Part shown: in pieces, positions 37,472-47,999 of the stretch | Layout: every line of letters starts with the position of its first letter | Numbering within the stretch: the stretch's first letter is position 1 | Source: Sthenelais limicola | Lineage: Eukaryota; Annelida; Polychaeta; Phyllodocida; Sigalionidae | Length of the DNA stretch: 64,000 nucleotides | Reading direction: 5' to 3' | Assembly (NCBI GenBank): GCA_942159475.1 | Contig: OW804097.1 | Span: forward strand, 53,836,986 to 53,900,985 | Made by a program: the position numbers and the translations under genes | The notes under the pieces: model-generated | The model's database searches: none | What the model saw: the letters and a program-made list of their open reading frames with translations, nothing else | What the model was told of the DNA's origin: nothing

Positions 37472-40400
37472 ATGGGATGTGGCATTTCCAGCAATGACGC
37501 AGTCATAGAAAAACAACCACTCAAAGATCCTTATGACCCGAACATCGACCATTCCAATTTGGACAACATGTACTGTGCGCCAGAAAAAATCGGTTCTCTC
37601 CCGGACTTGGATATAAAAAAGGAAGCTTTCGGGGATGTATTGGAAAATGGCGACGTGGTGGCGAATAAAGTCCCGAAGAAGAAATTTGTACTCACCCCTG
37701 AAGAAATAAAAGCTAAATTGGAAGGCTCCATTTATCGCTTAAAGAACACCAAAGATTATTTCAGTGAGGAATCACTCGCAGATTTCTCTTACCTCAACCG
37801 GAGATTCTCAAGTTCAACGCGAAATGAAGACAAAAGCATTAATCTTCGAGGCGTTGAATTGGGACTTATCGAACTTTGCTACACTATTTGGAAAACATTG
37901 TTTGACAATAGTGATTTCCTCGATCCGAAGGATACACTCACTTGGACAGTGATGAAGCGAGTGTTGGTTATCCTATGGAATGGGTCTGACCGTCTCGTAG
38001 AAGTGTGCGTAGCAATTATGGATTTGGATATTCATAAATATAGTCTGGAAATTTTACAAAATCCTAAAATCATAAGGAATGACGATGATGAGCTCACAGA
38101 CCGACAGATTTACACTATCAAAGGATTCTTTGGCGTGGTACATAATTTGCTTGGACATCTTGGAGAAAGAACTCGAACTGCCTTCCGCGAACTGGGCGCA
38201 GTTAATGTATTCCAAAAGCAACTCGACGCACAGAACATAATGGTCAGAACCAAGGCTTACATAAATCTGGCCTATCTCGTCACCGAAGAAGAAAATCACC
38301 TTATCAACGCTGACTCTAAAAATATCAAACATATTGTAGCGATATTGGAGAGCGCCATTGAAGCGAAGAATAGGTTTTCAAAGAGATATGGATTCAGTGC
38401 TTTGGAGACCGTTGAAGCTCTAAATAAACTTGCGGTAAATGACGAAAACAAGGAGAAAATTCTACAGGCAGGAGCTCTGACATTTTATGAAGAATTGTTG
38501 CTCAGTGAGAGTGATGATTCTTACCGGCAAGAGATCATACGAGGAATCTGGATCTTATCTTTTAGTCCCTCATGTCGCCAAGAAATCAACAATATGCCAG
38601 ATACCATGGCTTGTAGGTTTATTTGCTTGTATTGAATACATTCTGTAAATGTTATTTTATAGCCATAGGGAATCCGAGGGAGGGGTTTCGGGAGGAAGTT
38701 CATCACTGGGAATTTATCATTATATGTTGTTTAGATCTAAAATGAGTATAAACAACTTTATAATATGGAATGAACACCTGTCGGTGTATATATGTGTCGG
38801 GAAAATATATATATCATTTGCTTTATTTTAATTGATAAGTTTATGTTTATTGGGTCTAAGTTATACCACTGAATTTTCTATTTCGGACTCAGGTATTTAG
38901 TCAGCCCTGGGCCCGGTTATTGGTGTTTAATATAACATAGCTTACCGTTTCTTCATCATTTCATTTTATATCCCGATTTCTTTTCAGGCATCAGGGATCA
39001 GAAGAAAAGTGATAACAATAGTATTAGAAAATATGCTGAGGGAGCGCTATGGATATTGGATGGCAAGAGTCAAAAGCAAGAAGTTAGTGATAAAGGTAAG
39101 ACACAAAATACATAAATGATATTCCCGAATTGTTTCAATTTTTATTTATTTTTATCGTTCGGACAAGATATGAATGCCGACGATACACACATTTTATTAT
39201 TAGAATTTGTACAGCAGTTGCTATTAGCAATGCGTGTGCATTGTTGTTAGCCAATCCCAACTAACCTACTCTTACTCCCTCTATCGCACCCACTCCACAC
39301 TGACCACTCTCCCCTCCCTTGACCCTCACTTCACTTCGCGCCACCGCTTTCATCGCACCTATTTTTGGCCAAGTGAATACATACCGCTGTCGAAACCATT
39401 TCACCTCGACAGTCGGGCATTCACCAAATGATATTACTCTTACCTAAAAAGACTAGAGAGAGGAACCGTGCTGGACGATACTATACCACTAACATGGCTA
39501 ATAGAAAGAAGCACCAAACCAGGAAGGCGGACGACCAAGTGCCAGTGATACAGGCAAAGCAGGCGCCATTACCTGGCGAGGAGAATGCACTACCTGAGGT
39601 GACTGACATTGGGTCGGAGCAGGACTTGGACGATACGGGGACGGCTACCCCAACAAAGGCAAAACCCGTGAAAATCAGTATGAAAATCTTGGATACGCAA
39701 GTACGTGATATGAATGAGGCTATGGGCGGCCTCAAGGGTTGTGTGGATAAAATGGCACTCCAGTTGGCCGCGGTGGTGAAACATGCCGCCGGCCAAACCA
39801 AGAAATCCTCAAGACGCAAGAAAAGGGCCGAGACCGAATCCTCTGAATCCTCAGAGACTGAGACGAGTGAGACCGAGTCTGACACACCTTCACCACCGCC
39901 AAAGAAGCACAAGAAGGGACGCAGCCATCGGAGGTCCGAGGTCAAGGCCCCCCACGTCCTGAAACGCCAATTGGATTCAGACCGCTTCTTAGAGCGCGAG
40001 ATAGAAAGGGAAAACAATTCTTGACGGTAGTTCTTGAATGTAGACGGTTTTCTTAGCTTATTAGATGACCCTAGAGCATACCGCCGGCACGAATATCATG
40101 ATATGCTTCACCACTTACGTAGAGTAACTAGGGACGCGCTGGAGCGCCCATGGCCAGCTGTAAGACGCTGGACGCAATATGTATGGGACTGTATTGAGAG
40201 TGGGACTATGGATTGGGAAGATAAGACACTCATTCAAGACGAGGGTTAGACTTTGCTTAACGGGAAACTATAGCATGACAGGAGCAAGTGGCGGCCATAA
40301 CCACCACGGCAGCAGCAGGCAGGCCCCAAACCCTCACTCTAATAGAAACCAAGCAGGGCAGCAGGAGGTAGTCTGCCGCGCGTACAATAGTAGGCAGGGC

Positions 40401-43400
40401 TGTAGGCACGGTAGTAGTCACACAGACGGCGCGGTGTATTGTATGCATATTTGTACATATTGTGACTCGGTGGGACGTAACTGTACACACTCTGTGACTG
40501 TATGCAATCGTAGAGTCACACATGCTGCTGGTCACCAGGATCAGGGCAATAACCGCCAGTCACAACATCAGGGGTACGCAGGTGGAAACTCTGGTGGCAG
40601 AGGTTTTGCACAAAAAATCGAATAACTTTACTCAGTCTAATTCCAGTTCAAAAAACGACTAGACGGCGCCTCTATTATGTGGAACCCGGAGGCGCCCGAG
40701 TTCATTCCAGCGATGCCACCTCGAGCCCGAGCCATGTGTCATGCGAATCAAAACATCAACAACGCCACTCCCACTCCACGTGCGCCGGACGTGACCCTAC
40801 GACCTCTCGCGCAACACGAGAACCGGAAACAAGATGGCGACCATAACACAGCGAGTCCCAATAGTCACACTGCCACCACGGAAACATATCGACTTACTGC
40901 TATACCAGGCCGTGGAAAGGTTAGTGACATTGTACATGCTCGAATCGAAGGCACTGATATATCATTTGATCATGTTAGAAATATCTGTTCGGGTAAAGCA
41001 ACCAAGGGAGACACCGACCTCGGCCCCGCTGTCTTCCAACGTGACCGCATCACACACTGGCCTCGCATGGCCACTGGTGACACTGACAGTCACGATAAAC
41101 ATAGACTCATTTACAACGCAGTGCAAAGTACAGGCACTCCTAACGCACTATCATCTAGGATACAACTCCCTACTCATCTAAAACTCGATAATTGGAAAAG
41201 TTATCTGTCTGAAACGAGCGACGATCGCGAGCTATATGACTTCATAGCATATGGATTCCCCATGGGCTACATGGGCCCCGTCACGCACCTAGACGCCGAT
41301 AAGAATCACTCAAGCGCAGTTCAGTATAGTGAGAAGATTGATCAGTTCATTAACAAGGAGGTAGGCCTCGGCGGACTGGTCGGCCCACTTGTGAGTCCAC
41401 CGTTTGAAAATTGGTATCACTGTTCGCCCCTGATGTCTAGGGAGAAACGCGATTCGGAATCTAGACGTGTTATAATTGACCTTAGTTACCCTGAAGAGAA
41501 GAGTGTCAATGCGTTTCTCATGAAAAACTCAGTGTGGGGTGTCGAGCGACAACATTCCCTCCCGACTGTTGAAGGACTCGTACAGGAGCTCACAGACATA
41601 GGCCCCGGAGCCTATATGTCGACTGTCGATATATCAAGGGCATATAAAAACTTTAAATCCGACCCTCTAGATTGGCCTCTGTTGTGTTTAAAATGGGGAG
41701 GGAGATATTATATGGACGTAACTATGCCCTTCGGCTCCCGCTCCTCATCCTGCCACATGCAGCGCATAGCTAATGCAATCGTCAACATCCTAAAGAAAGA
41801 TGGTATCGTGAGTAAAATGTACTTGGACGATTTAGTCATAATCTCCAGCGACAAAGCAAAGGCGGAACGAGACTATACACGCGCAATAGAACTATTCGAC
41901 GAGCTCGGACTGCCGGAGGCCGTCGAGAAACGCCAACCCCCAGGCCCCATAGTCACGTGGCTGGGCATAAACATAAATGCCCCAGAGATGAGCCTTTCTA
42001 TACCAAAGAAGAAGGTTGAAGATACGATCAAGATGGTAGAGAAATACATTAAACGAAGATCTATGTCGAGAAAAGAGTTGCAGTCATTAATAGGCATGCT
42101 CATACATATCGCTAAATGCGTGGGGCCCGCACGTCTGTTCGTCAGCAGATTACTGGAAGGGCTCAGGTCAATGACAGGGCGATACATAAACATAAATGCC
42201 GAAATGCGAAAGGATTTGAAATGGTTCCGTGATTTCTGCGCCGACTGGAACGGCAAGGCACTCATACCGGCCAGAAACCCAACCAAAGTAATTGAAATCG
42301 ACGCATGCTTGTCAGGTGTGGGAGGTGCTGACTCTGAAAACGCATACGCAGCACAAATCACACCCGTTGACCAGGGAGTCGAGAACATATCGGAGATGGA
42401 GGCGGTGAACATACCGATAGCTCTCCACACACTGCTATCCGAGCGAGACAGGGGCGCACACGTGCAAATATTATGCGACAACTCAGCAAGCGTCTCCGTT
42501 TTTCAGTCTGGAAGGGGAAAAAACCAGACCATATTGGAAGCGGCACGAATGGCCTGGATGGTTGAAGCGTTATTAGATGTCAAAGTCTCTTATAAACACA
42601 TACCTGGGGTACAAAATGTATTGGCCGATAATCTTAGTAGATGTCACCTCGGCCAGAAATACCAGATAGCCACCCAGAACATTGTTAACCAACGATCACT
42701 AAACATTGTACAGCCATGCCTCTTTGCACTTAACGCATTCTATGCTCCACGTTTTTCTAGGCAATCTCATAGGACAGCTCATGACGAAGGCCAGGCTAAG
42801 GCAGGCAGGAGCGTGGGCCCCAGGGACGAAAGCCAACCAGAAAGCAGCCATAAACAGATACACAGAGTTCGCTAGGAAGGTGGGGTTCGACCATACCAAG
42901 CCTACGTACTTAATAGTCTGTGCATACATCGAACATCTAACGGCAACTATAGCATCGCCCCGTACAATACGCAACCATATCTCACACCTACGCACGGCCT
43001 TCAAGCAGAATGAACTCTCCACAGCCCCCCTTGAACACCAGAGGGTCAAATGGGCCCTGCAATCCATTGATCGTAACAAGAGCTTCATACCAAAGGCTAA
43101 ACGCCCCGTCCCCGCACATATCATGACGACGGCATTAATGCACATCCCAGACACTCAAGTCATGCTAACAGTCAAGGCAGCGCTACTCACCATATACTAT
43201 GCTGCACTGCGCCAGTCGGAGGTGGTCACCCCGACGGTGCGAAAATTCGACCCCAACATACATCTCACTCGCGCAAACAAAAGACTACCCGCTCACGGGA
43301 TTGACATTTAAATCTGTGATACACACAGTATAATTCCATATTTTATTCCACCTCTCTATTTTATTTACCCCTCTCACAACCCATCATACTTTCCCTTTTT

Positions 43401-46400
43401 TCCCTCCCAACCACCCAAACATATACTCATAAAATTACAAAATTTGGCAGTTCTTGGCTAATTATTTATTCTCATCAAATCATTTATTTATTATCTAACT
43501 TTTATACCTCATCAATTCACCATTTTACCTCCACAATTTACATTTTAATTAAAACAAACATTTATTTTAATCTATTTTATATAAATTATTATAACTAAAT
43601 AAATATTTAATTTCCCACAGCTGCCTCAATTTTGTTCTTCCTCACAAACCATTCCCTTTCAGCTATTCAACAATGTGTACAGCAGTTGCTATTAGCAATG
43701 CGTGTGCATTGTTGTTAGCCAATCCCAACTAACCTACTCTTACTCCCTCTATCGCACCCACTCCACACTGACCACTCTCCCCTCCCTTGACCCTCACTTC
43801 ACTTCGCGCCACCGCTTTCATCGCACCTATTTAACCCACCCACCCACACCTTTTTCTCTTCTATTTCTCTCCTCCCTCATACTAATTATTTATTCTCATC
43901 AAATCATTTATTTATTATCTAACTTTTATACCTCATCAATTCACCATTTTACCTCCACAATTTACATTTTAATTAAAACAAACATTTATTTTAATCTATT
44001 TTATATAAATTATTATAACTAAATAAATACTTAATTTCCCACAGCTGCCTCAATTTTGTTCTTCCTCACAAACCATTCCCTTTCAGCTATTCAACAATGC
44101 GTCTGTAATCTTGTTTCATCACAAATAACATAATCTCCAGAACTGGAAAACGAGTTAAGAGAAGAATATTTTTCAGATTCAATCAGGTCACATGGAAGCT
44201 CTGAGGACGGCCATATCATGATTAGCTACAATTGGGGATCAAAGCCCATGGCCCTCCAGCTTAGGCAGCATCTTCAAAAAGCTGGTTTCAAGATATGGAT
44301 GGATGTTGATAATATGAGTGAGTGAATTTTGACTCAATGTTACTAGAGTGAGTTTTGATTTCTCGTCGATTCCTCTCAGTATACTGGTTCTGTATAGTGT
44401 AGGTTTAAGTAAGTAAATACAGGATCTCCATTGTTGTCACTTCTATTATTAATCGCTATTCAAGGCAAATTTTATTATGCTGATTTCACTTTTCACTCCG
44501 CCCAATGAATAATTTTAAAGGAGTATATTATGCAGATTGTTAAATGATTGGAGCCTAAAATTGTCAGGAATGAGCCCCGAGAATTCTCGCAAATTAACCA
44601 AAGAAAGTTATTGAACAAACTTTCATTATATGACATGACATATTCAGATATCCAAGTAAAACGTTGCAAAAAGAACCAAACCAAATTTGATATTGGTAGT
44701 GTCATGTTATTGGTACGTCTGCTAGCGTCCATAGAACATGAAGGATGTTGCCGTATATGGGAATGGTTTGAACTGGTGTTAAAGATTACTCATGTATATA
44801 TTGTGGTACTAACAAACATATCACGTTCTATCCTTAAAAGCTGGGAGCACACTCCAGGCTATGGCCGATGCAGTGGAGAAGGCGAATGTTGTTTTAGTTT
44901 GCATGTCACAAAAATATAAGGAGAGCCCTTCATGTAGAACAGGTAAGGTTCACCAGTTGTTACAGCGCGGTTTGCTATCATTATCCTATGAAAAAGTGTC
45001 CTCTCATCCTTTTCTCAAAAAAGAAAACAACCCTGGATATTGTGAAAGCCCATCTCTCTTATAATTTTCCAAGAATCAATCTGTCCTTTGACAAAATACT
45101 GCCATTGCTATACTCAGGGTTTGTATATCAAATAATTATAATATCGACTTATTTAACTCGTTAGACATCATAACCAAAGTCAAAATATTTCATGCCATAA
45201 TTGACAAATCGCCTTTCATTCCTTTCAGAGGCGGAATACACGTATCAATTGAGAAAACCATTCATTCCACTGCGGTTTGAGAAAGGTTACAAGGCAGACG
45301 GTTGGCTGGGTATAATGATTGGTACAAAGCTGTGGTTTGATTTTGTGAAAAACTTCTCTGCTGCTTCATCAGGACTAGTGAAAGAATTGAAAACAATTGG
45401 TTTCACAGGCTCAAACACCAGTCAGCGTGAGTTTTTAAACCCCCAGATTTCTGTGTGTTCATAAAGGGATAGAATTACTGAGGAACTGTTGAATATTGAA
45501 TAAAATATTTGTACGTGGATTATGTAACCTACTAAGGAAGACTGGAGGGAAGTTGATGTTTCAATGATGTAGTTGCATGTTCAGTATACCATGAATATAA
45601 GGTCCAATCAGAGTAAAGCCTGTATATCAATTATTCATAAAACATCCAATGGTAAACAGGTATATCACGTGACTGTCCGTGCTTGACCTGCACATTAATT
45701 ATTCATGAATAGATTATAAGTAATCTGTGCGTCTATTAACGTCTAGACGCGTCAGATGGTAACGCCATGCTAGCCATCTGGTGCACAGCTGGATTACCTT
45801 GCCCAAACCAGTTCTTTATCATTAGCAGTTGAGAATATGTAATCTTGATGCTAATATTAATGTTAGAAATATCTAAATTAAATGGACCGTACTTTTTCTG
45901 TTCATTTTATCACCCACCGCACCAACCTCGGCGGACATCATACTTGCATGTCCTACATTAGGCGCATGACTCGCTTACCTAGGTACACTACGTGCAGCTT
46001 ACCTACAGCACTTGCCCAGGCGGTGATATCGGATCAATATTTTTTCATTCTTCTTTCGGTCGTAAATTTGCTAAAATTCAGTCCTTGCTGTTTGAATGAT
46101 CTATTTTTCTCTGAATGGAAGGTCGCTCATTTTATTACAAACATTGAGTGAAAACTGTATAAAAAGTTGTCCTATCTCTTACATAATTATATTCTTCCTC
46201 CCTACACATGGGAATGATAATTGACATTCTAGTCAAACATCATCCATTATGTTCCCGTAGTCAGTAACTTTTAGATTTACTTTTAGATGGGTTGGAAAAA
46301 GAGTTCCTCATAAATGAACGTTGAGAAGAATGGGATACGGATGGATGAATATAATTTCTTGGCATATTGTATTATTCAAACATTGCCTTAACGAATCTGG

Positions 46401-47999
46401 ATTAGTCATGGGATGTCCTAACATCATTTACAATCACATACTACAAAGAAACAACAAAACAATTATTTTCCAAAATAGTTTTGTCCATGATGTTTGTAAT
46501 AAAAAAAACTTTCTGGTACCGCCCCCCCCCCTGGAGGAGGAATTTCCGCTAGATAGAACACTACTATTTCCATTTTCATTTCTGGTAGTCTTTACTTCAG
46601 TGTTTTATTTTCTAGACATTCGTCTATCCACTGATTGCCTAGTATTTAATAATCATGTATCGTCATAATAACCCAAGTAATACATTAATAAACAATTTCA
46701 GGAGATTGCTAAAAAATGGTTCCTCCCAGTGAATTTAATTTTAGGACCATGTATCCCTCCCTATACTATCGGTGCCAATAATATCTCAAAAGGTCACATA
46801 GTTAAAAAGTGCTTGAATAGTATACTGCCCCCCTAAAACTGCTGACAAGGATGGTGAATGTCCTAGGCGGGTGAATATCCTGGATGGTACATATCCTAGT
46901 GGGGTAATGTCCAGGATGGTAATCTGGTAAATGTCCAATATGGTGAATGTCCAGCGGGTAAAGTCGGCGGGTAGATGTCCGGCGGGTAGATGTCCGACGG
47001 GTGGCTGGCCTGACACCTGGAGGGTTATATAAGCCCGGAGGTATGCCAGGCATAATCTTTGGAGGGTTTTGTTTGGGTGAATTTTGTCCCAACACCGGTT
47101 TGGTTTTGCCCCTTCCCATTCTAGCTTTTATGAACTGTCCGTTTATCAAAAGTATGTCGATATAGAATTTTATTCCATACCGAAAAATATGTTTTAATAT
47201 TGATGTCTGTACCACTTTTATTTTTACTAACGTAATATACGATGAAATATAAGGATGTAAAACAATGGAACTTAAATGATTGTCTCTTATCCTTCAGGGG
47301 TGGAGAAGGAGTTTGTACCTGAGGTGACCAGTTCTAAACCAAGCTACATGAAATGGGGCGAGAACCAAGTGAAAACATGGTTAAATGGGATAGGACTAGC
47401 CTCAAACGTTCGACAGTAAGACCTCTTAAATTAATATAAACATTTAAATCTCTATATCTTATTGTAACATTTAAACAAGCTAAATCACGCTGATCGAAAT
47501 TGTATATTGTCATATATGATATCCATTGAAATTGCTCTTCTGTATGTAAGCGAAATGAAAATTGTTACATGTAATGAATCACTGTCCAGTCGAAAACTAC
47601 CCATAGAGCGAACTGCATTTTAGGCACAAAGATTACAATTTATACCTCCATTATTCTTTGAATAATACACCCCATTGACGGCATGAATAATAAACGTTCA
47701 AAATAATATCAGGACATCTCGATAGATTTTACAACCCGGAAGGCAGATGTTGTATACATCGAATTAGCATGATTTTGCCTTTATGTCTCCGGATCCAATG
47801 ACAGCAGTGATAATAAACATTTTGACACCCCCCTACTCTGTCCTATTACAGGTTAGATGGCATGGACGGCAGTTTGCTGGCAGAATACGACACTATGAGG
47901 AGAGAGGCACCAGAGTTCTTCTATTCGACCCTGCGCAATGATCTCAAACTCAGTCTACTTGATATTCTAAAGTTCACAAAAGCTCTGAGCAATGTGTGA
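37472..47999 (+). CDS. myristoylated ARM-TIR-SAM protein (putative innate immune or cell-death NADase adaptor)
   Basis: Seven coding exons: 37472-38612, 38988-39095, 44177-44317, 44841-44942, 45229-45426, 47298-47415 and 47852-47999. All are GT-AG with closing phases, giving 651 residues. The chosen ATG follows a strong acceptor (TTTTATTACAG, to 37441) and starts MGCGISS, a myristoylation site at Gly2 with Cys3 available for palmitoylation. Residues about 85-416 are armadillo-like helices (LGELGERTRTAFRELGAV-type repeats). The TIR domain spans about 429-560: HIMISYNW, GFKIWMDVD, VVLVCMSQKY, then SCRTEAEY. Glu498 there sits three residues after a Cys, where the catalytic Glu of plant TIR NADases lies. 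A SAM domain closes the protein (about 580-648: VKTWLNGIGL, LDGMDGSLL). SARM1 has ARM-SAM-SAM-TIR, so the domain order differs. NADase activity and the immune role are inferred. Confidence 0.9.
39208..39364 (+). repeat. A1 terminal repeat of the PAT-like element
   Basis: 157 bp beginning TGTACAGCAGTTGC and ending ATCGCACCTATTT. It matches A2 at 43676-43832 over the whole length by eye. Confidence 0.93.
39494..40625 (+). pseudogene. Gag-like ORF of the PAT-like element (broken)
   Basis: The first part (39494-40024, an open frame already from 39428) is Lys/Ser/Glu-rich and low in complexity, as in DIRS-order Gag. Two in-frame stops (TGA, TAG near 40022-40034) separate it from a continuation in the same frame (to 40249) with LLDDPRAYRRHEYHDMLHH. 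A frame change near 40240 leads to the last part, which ends at 40625. That part holds a zinc-binding block: CRAYNSRQGCRHG, H, CMHICTYC and C. This CxxYN...GC...H...C..C pattern is characteristic of DIRS-group Gag. The element cannot make full-length Gag from this copy unless stops are bypassed. Confidence 0.75.
40677..42875 (+). CDS. reverse transcriptase-RNase H of the PAT-like element
   Basis: 732 codons without interruption. RT blocks in order: RVIIDLSYP, YMSTVDISRAYKNF (first catalytic Asp), MPFGSRSSSCHMQR, MYLDDLVIIS (YxDD-type centre near residue 382) and WLGI. RNase H follows: IEIDACLSG (near 541), EMEAVN, ILCDNSA and HIPGVQNVLADNLSR, keeping the D-E-D-D set. The last 60 or so residues overlap the recombinase frame and lose similarity. 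The RT lacks an integrase domain, as expected for this order. The ORF probably starts by reinitiation or from its own ATG after Gag. Confidence 0.9.
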   Translation: MWNPEAPEFIPAMPPRARAMCHANQNINNATPTPRAPDVTLRPLAQHENRKQDGDHNTASPNSHTATTETYRLTAIPGRGKVSDIVHARIEGTDISFDHVRNICSGKATKGDTDLGPAVFQRDRITHWPRMATGDTDSHDKHRLIYNAVQSTGTPNALSSRIQLPTHLKLDNWKSYLSETSDDRELYDFIAYGFPMGYMGPVTHLDADKNHSSAVQYSEKIDQFINKEVGLGGLVGPLVSPPFENWYHCSPLMSREKRDSESRRVIIDLSYPEEKSVNAFLMKNSVWGVERQHSLPTVEGLVQELTDIGPGAYMSTVDISRAYKNFKSDPLDWPLLCLKWGGRYYMDVTMPFGSRSSSCHMQRIANAIVNILKKDGIVSKMYLDDLVIISSDKAKAERDYTRAIELFDELGLPEAVEKRQPPGPIVTWLGININAPEMSLSIPKKKVEDTIKMVEKYIKRRSMSRKELQSLIGMLIHIAKCVGPARLFVSRLLEGLRSMTGRYININAEMRKDLKWFRDFCADWNGKALIPARNPTKVIEIDACLSGVGGADSENAYAAQITPVDQGVENISEMEAVNIPIALHTLLSERDRGAHVQILCDNSASVSVFQSGRGKNQTILEAARMAWMVEALLDVKVSYKHIPGVQNVLADNLSRCHLGQKYQIATQNIVNQRSLNIVQPCLFALNAFYAPRFSRQSHRTAHDEGQAKAGRSVGPRDESQPESSHKQIHRVR
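42706..43311 (+). pseudogene. tyrosine recombinase of the PAT-like element, C-terminally truncated
   Basis: 201 codons in a different frame, overlapping the RT ORF by about 170 bp. The N-terminal half matches a core-binding domain (GTKANQKAAINRYTEF, YIEHLTATIASPRTIRNHISHL). The catalytic domain begins with LLTIYYAALRQSEVV, which carries the first active-site Arg. A stop follows about 30 residues later, so the HxxR motif and the nucleophilic Tyr are missing. Roughly 100 or more residues of the family's usual C terminus are absent. The DNA from 43312 to B1 is pyrimidine-rich and noncoding, pointing to a deletion or replacement. Confidence 0.8.
43458..43674 (+). repeat. B1 repeat of the PAT-like element
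   Basis: 217 bp beginning CTAATTATTTATTCTCATCA and ending CTATTCAACAATG. Its copy B2 lies at 43882-44099. It directly abuts A2. Confidence 0.92.
43676..43832 (+). repeat. A2 repeat of the PAT-like element
   Basis: Copy of A1. It is followed by a 49-bp unique CCCACC/CTCC-rich spacer before B2. Confidence 0.93.
43882..44099 (+). repeat. B2 terminal repeat of the PAT-like element
   Basis: Copy of B1 at the 3' end, differing at one base near AAATA[C/T]TTAAT. It ends CAACAATG, 77 bp before TIR exon 3. Confidence 0.92.
45427..47297 (+). other. intron 5 of the TIR gene
   Basis: Donor GTGAGT and acceptor CCTTCAG, phase 1. It contains a C run near 46521 and a degenerate minisatellite (46843-47010). 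ORFs of 76-137 codons inside have no recognisable product. Confidence 0.85.
46843..47010. repeat. degenerate minisatellite
   Basis: Repeated GGATGGTGAATGTCC-like words, shifting to GGCGGGTAGATGTCC units at the right end, with a period of about 15-20 bp. Two right-hand units (GGCGGGTAGATGTCC) are exact neighbours. Confidence 0.75.

Larger units (their letters stand above)
39208..44099 (+). mobile_element. PAT/Ngaro-like tyrosine-recombinase (DIRS-order) retrotransposon
   Basis: The element has split direct repeats in the order A1-ORFs-B1-A2-B2. A1 (39208-39364) equals A2 (43676-43832), and B1 (43458-43674) equals B2 (43882-44099). Inside are a Gag-like region with a Cys/His zinc-binding block, a reverse transcriptase-RNase H ORF and a tyrosine-recombinase ORF that overlaps it. 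DIRS-order elements integrate as circles by recombinase and leave no target duplication; none is seen. Split direct repeats separate PAT and Ngaro groups from DIRS1 (inverted repeats). A and B copies look almost identical, so insertion is recent, yet Gag and recombinase ORFs are damaged. Confidence 0.9.
39096..44176 (+). other. intron 2 of the TIR gene, occupied by a retrotransposon
   Basis: Donor GTAAGA after 39095 and acceptor TTTTTCAG before 44177, phase 1. Of its 5.1 kb, 4.9 kb is the element at 39208-44099, on the same strand as the gene. Without it the intron would be about 190 bp, similar to a small ancestral intron. Confidence 0.88.

Noticed and set aside
39481..40017. 178-codon minus-strand ORF opposite the Gag-like region
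   Set aside because: It mirrors the low-complexity Ser/Glu/Lys-rich sequence of the sense strand.
41873..42481. 202-codon minus-strand ORF within the RT-RNase H gene
   Set aside because: A shadow of a strongly supported sense ORF with intact RT and RNase H motifs.
39208..44099. Interpretation as an ordinary LTR retrotransposon
   Set aside because: The repeats are split and shuffled (A1, B1-A2-B2), there is a tyrosine recombinase instead of an integrase, and there is no target duplication.
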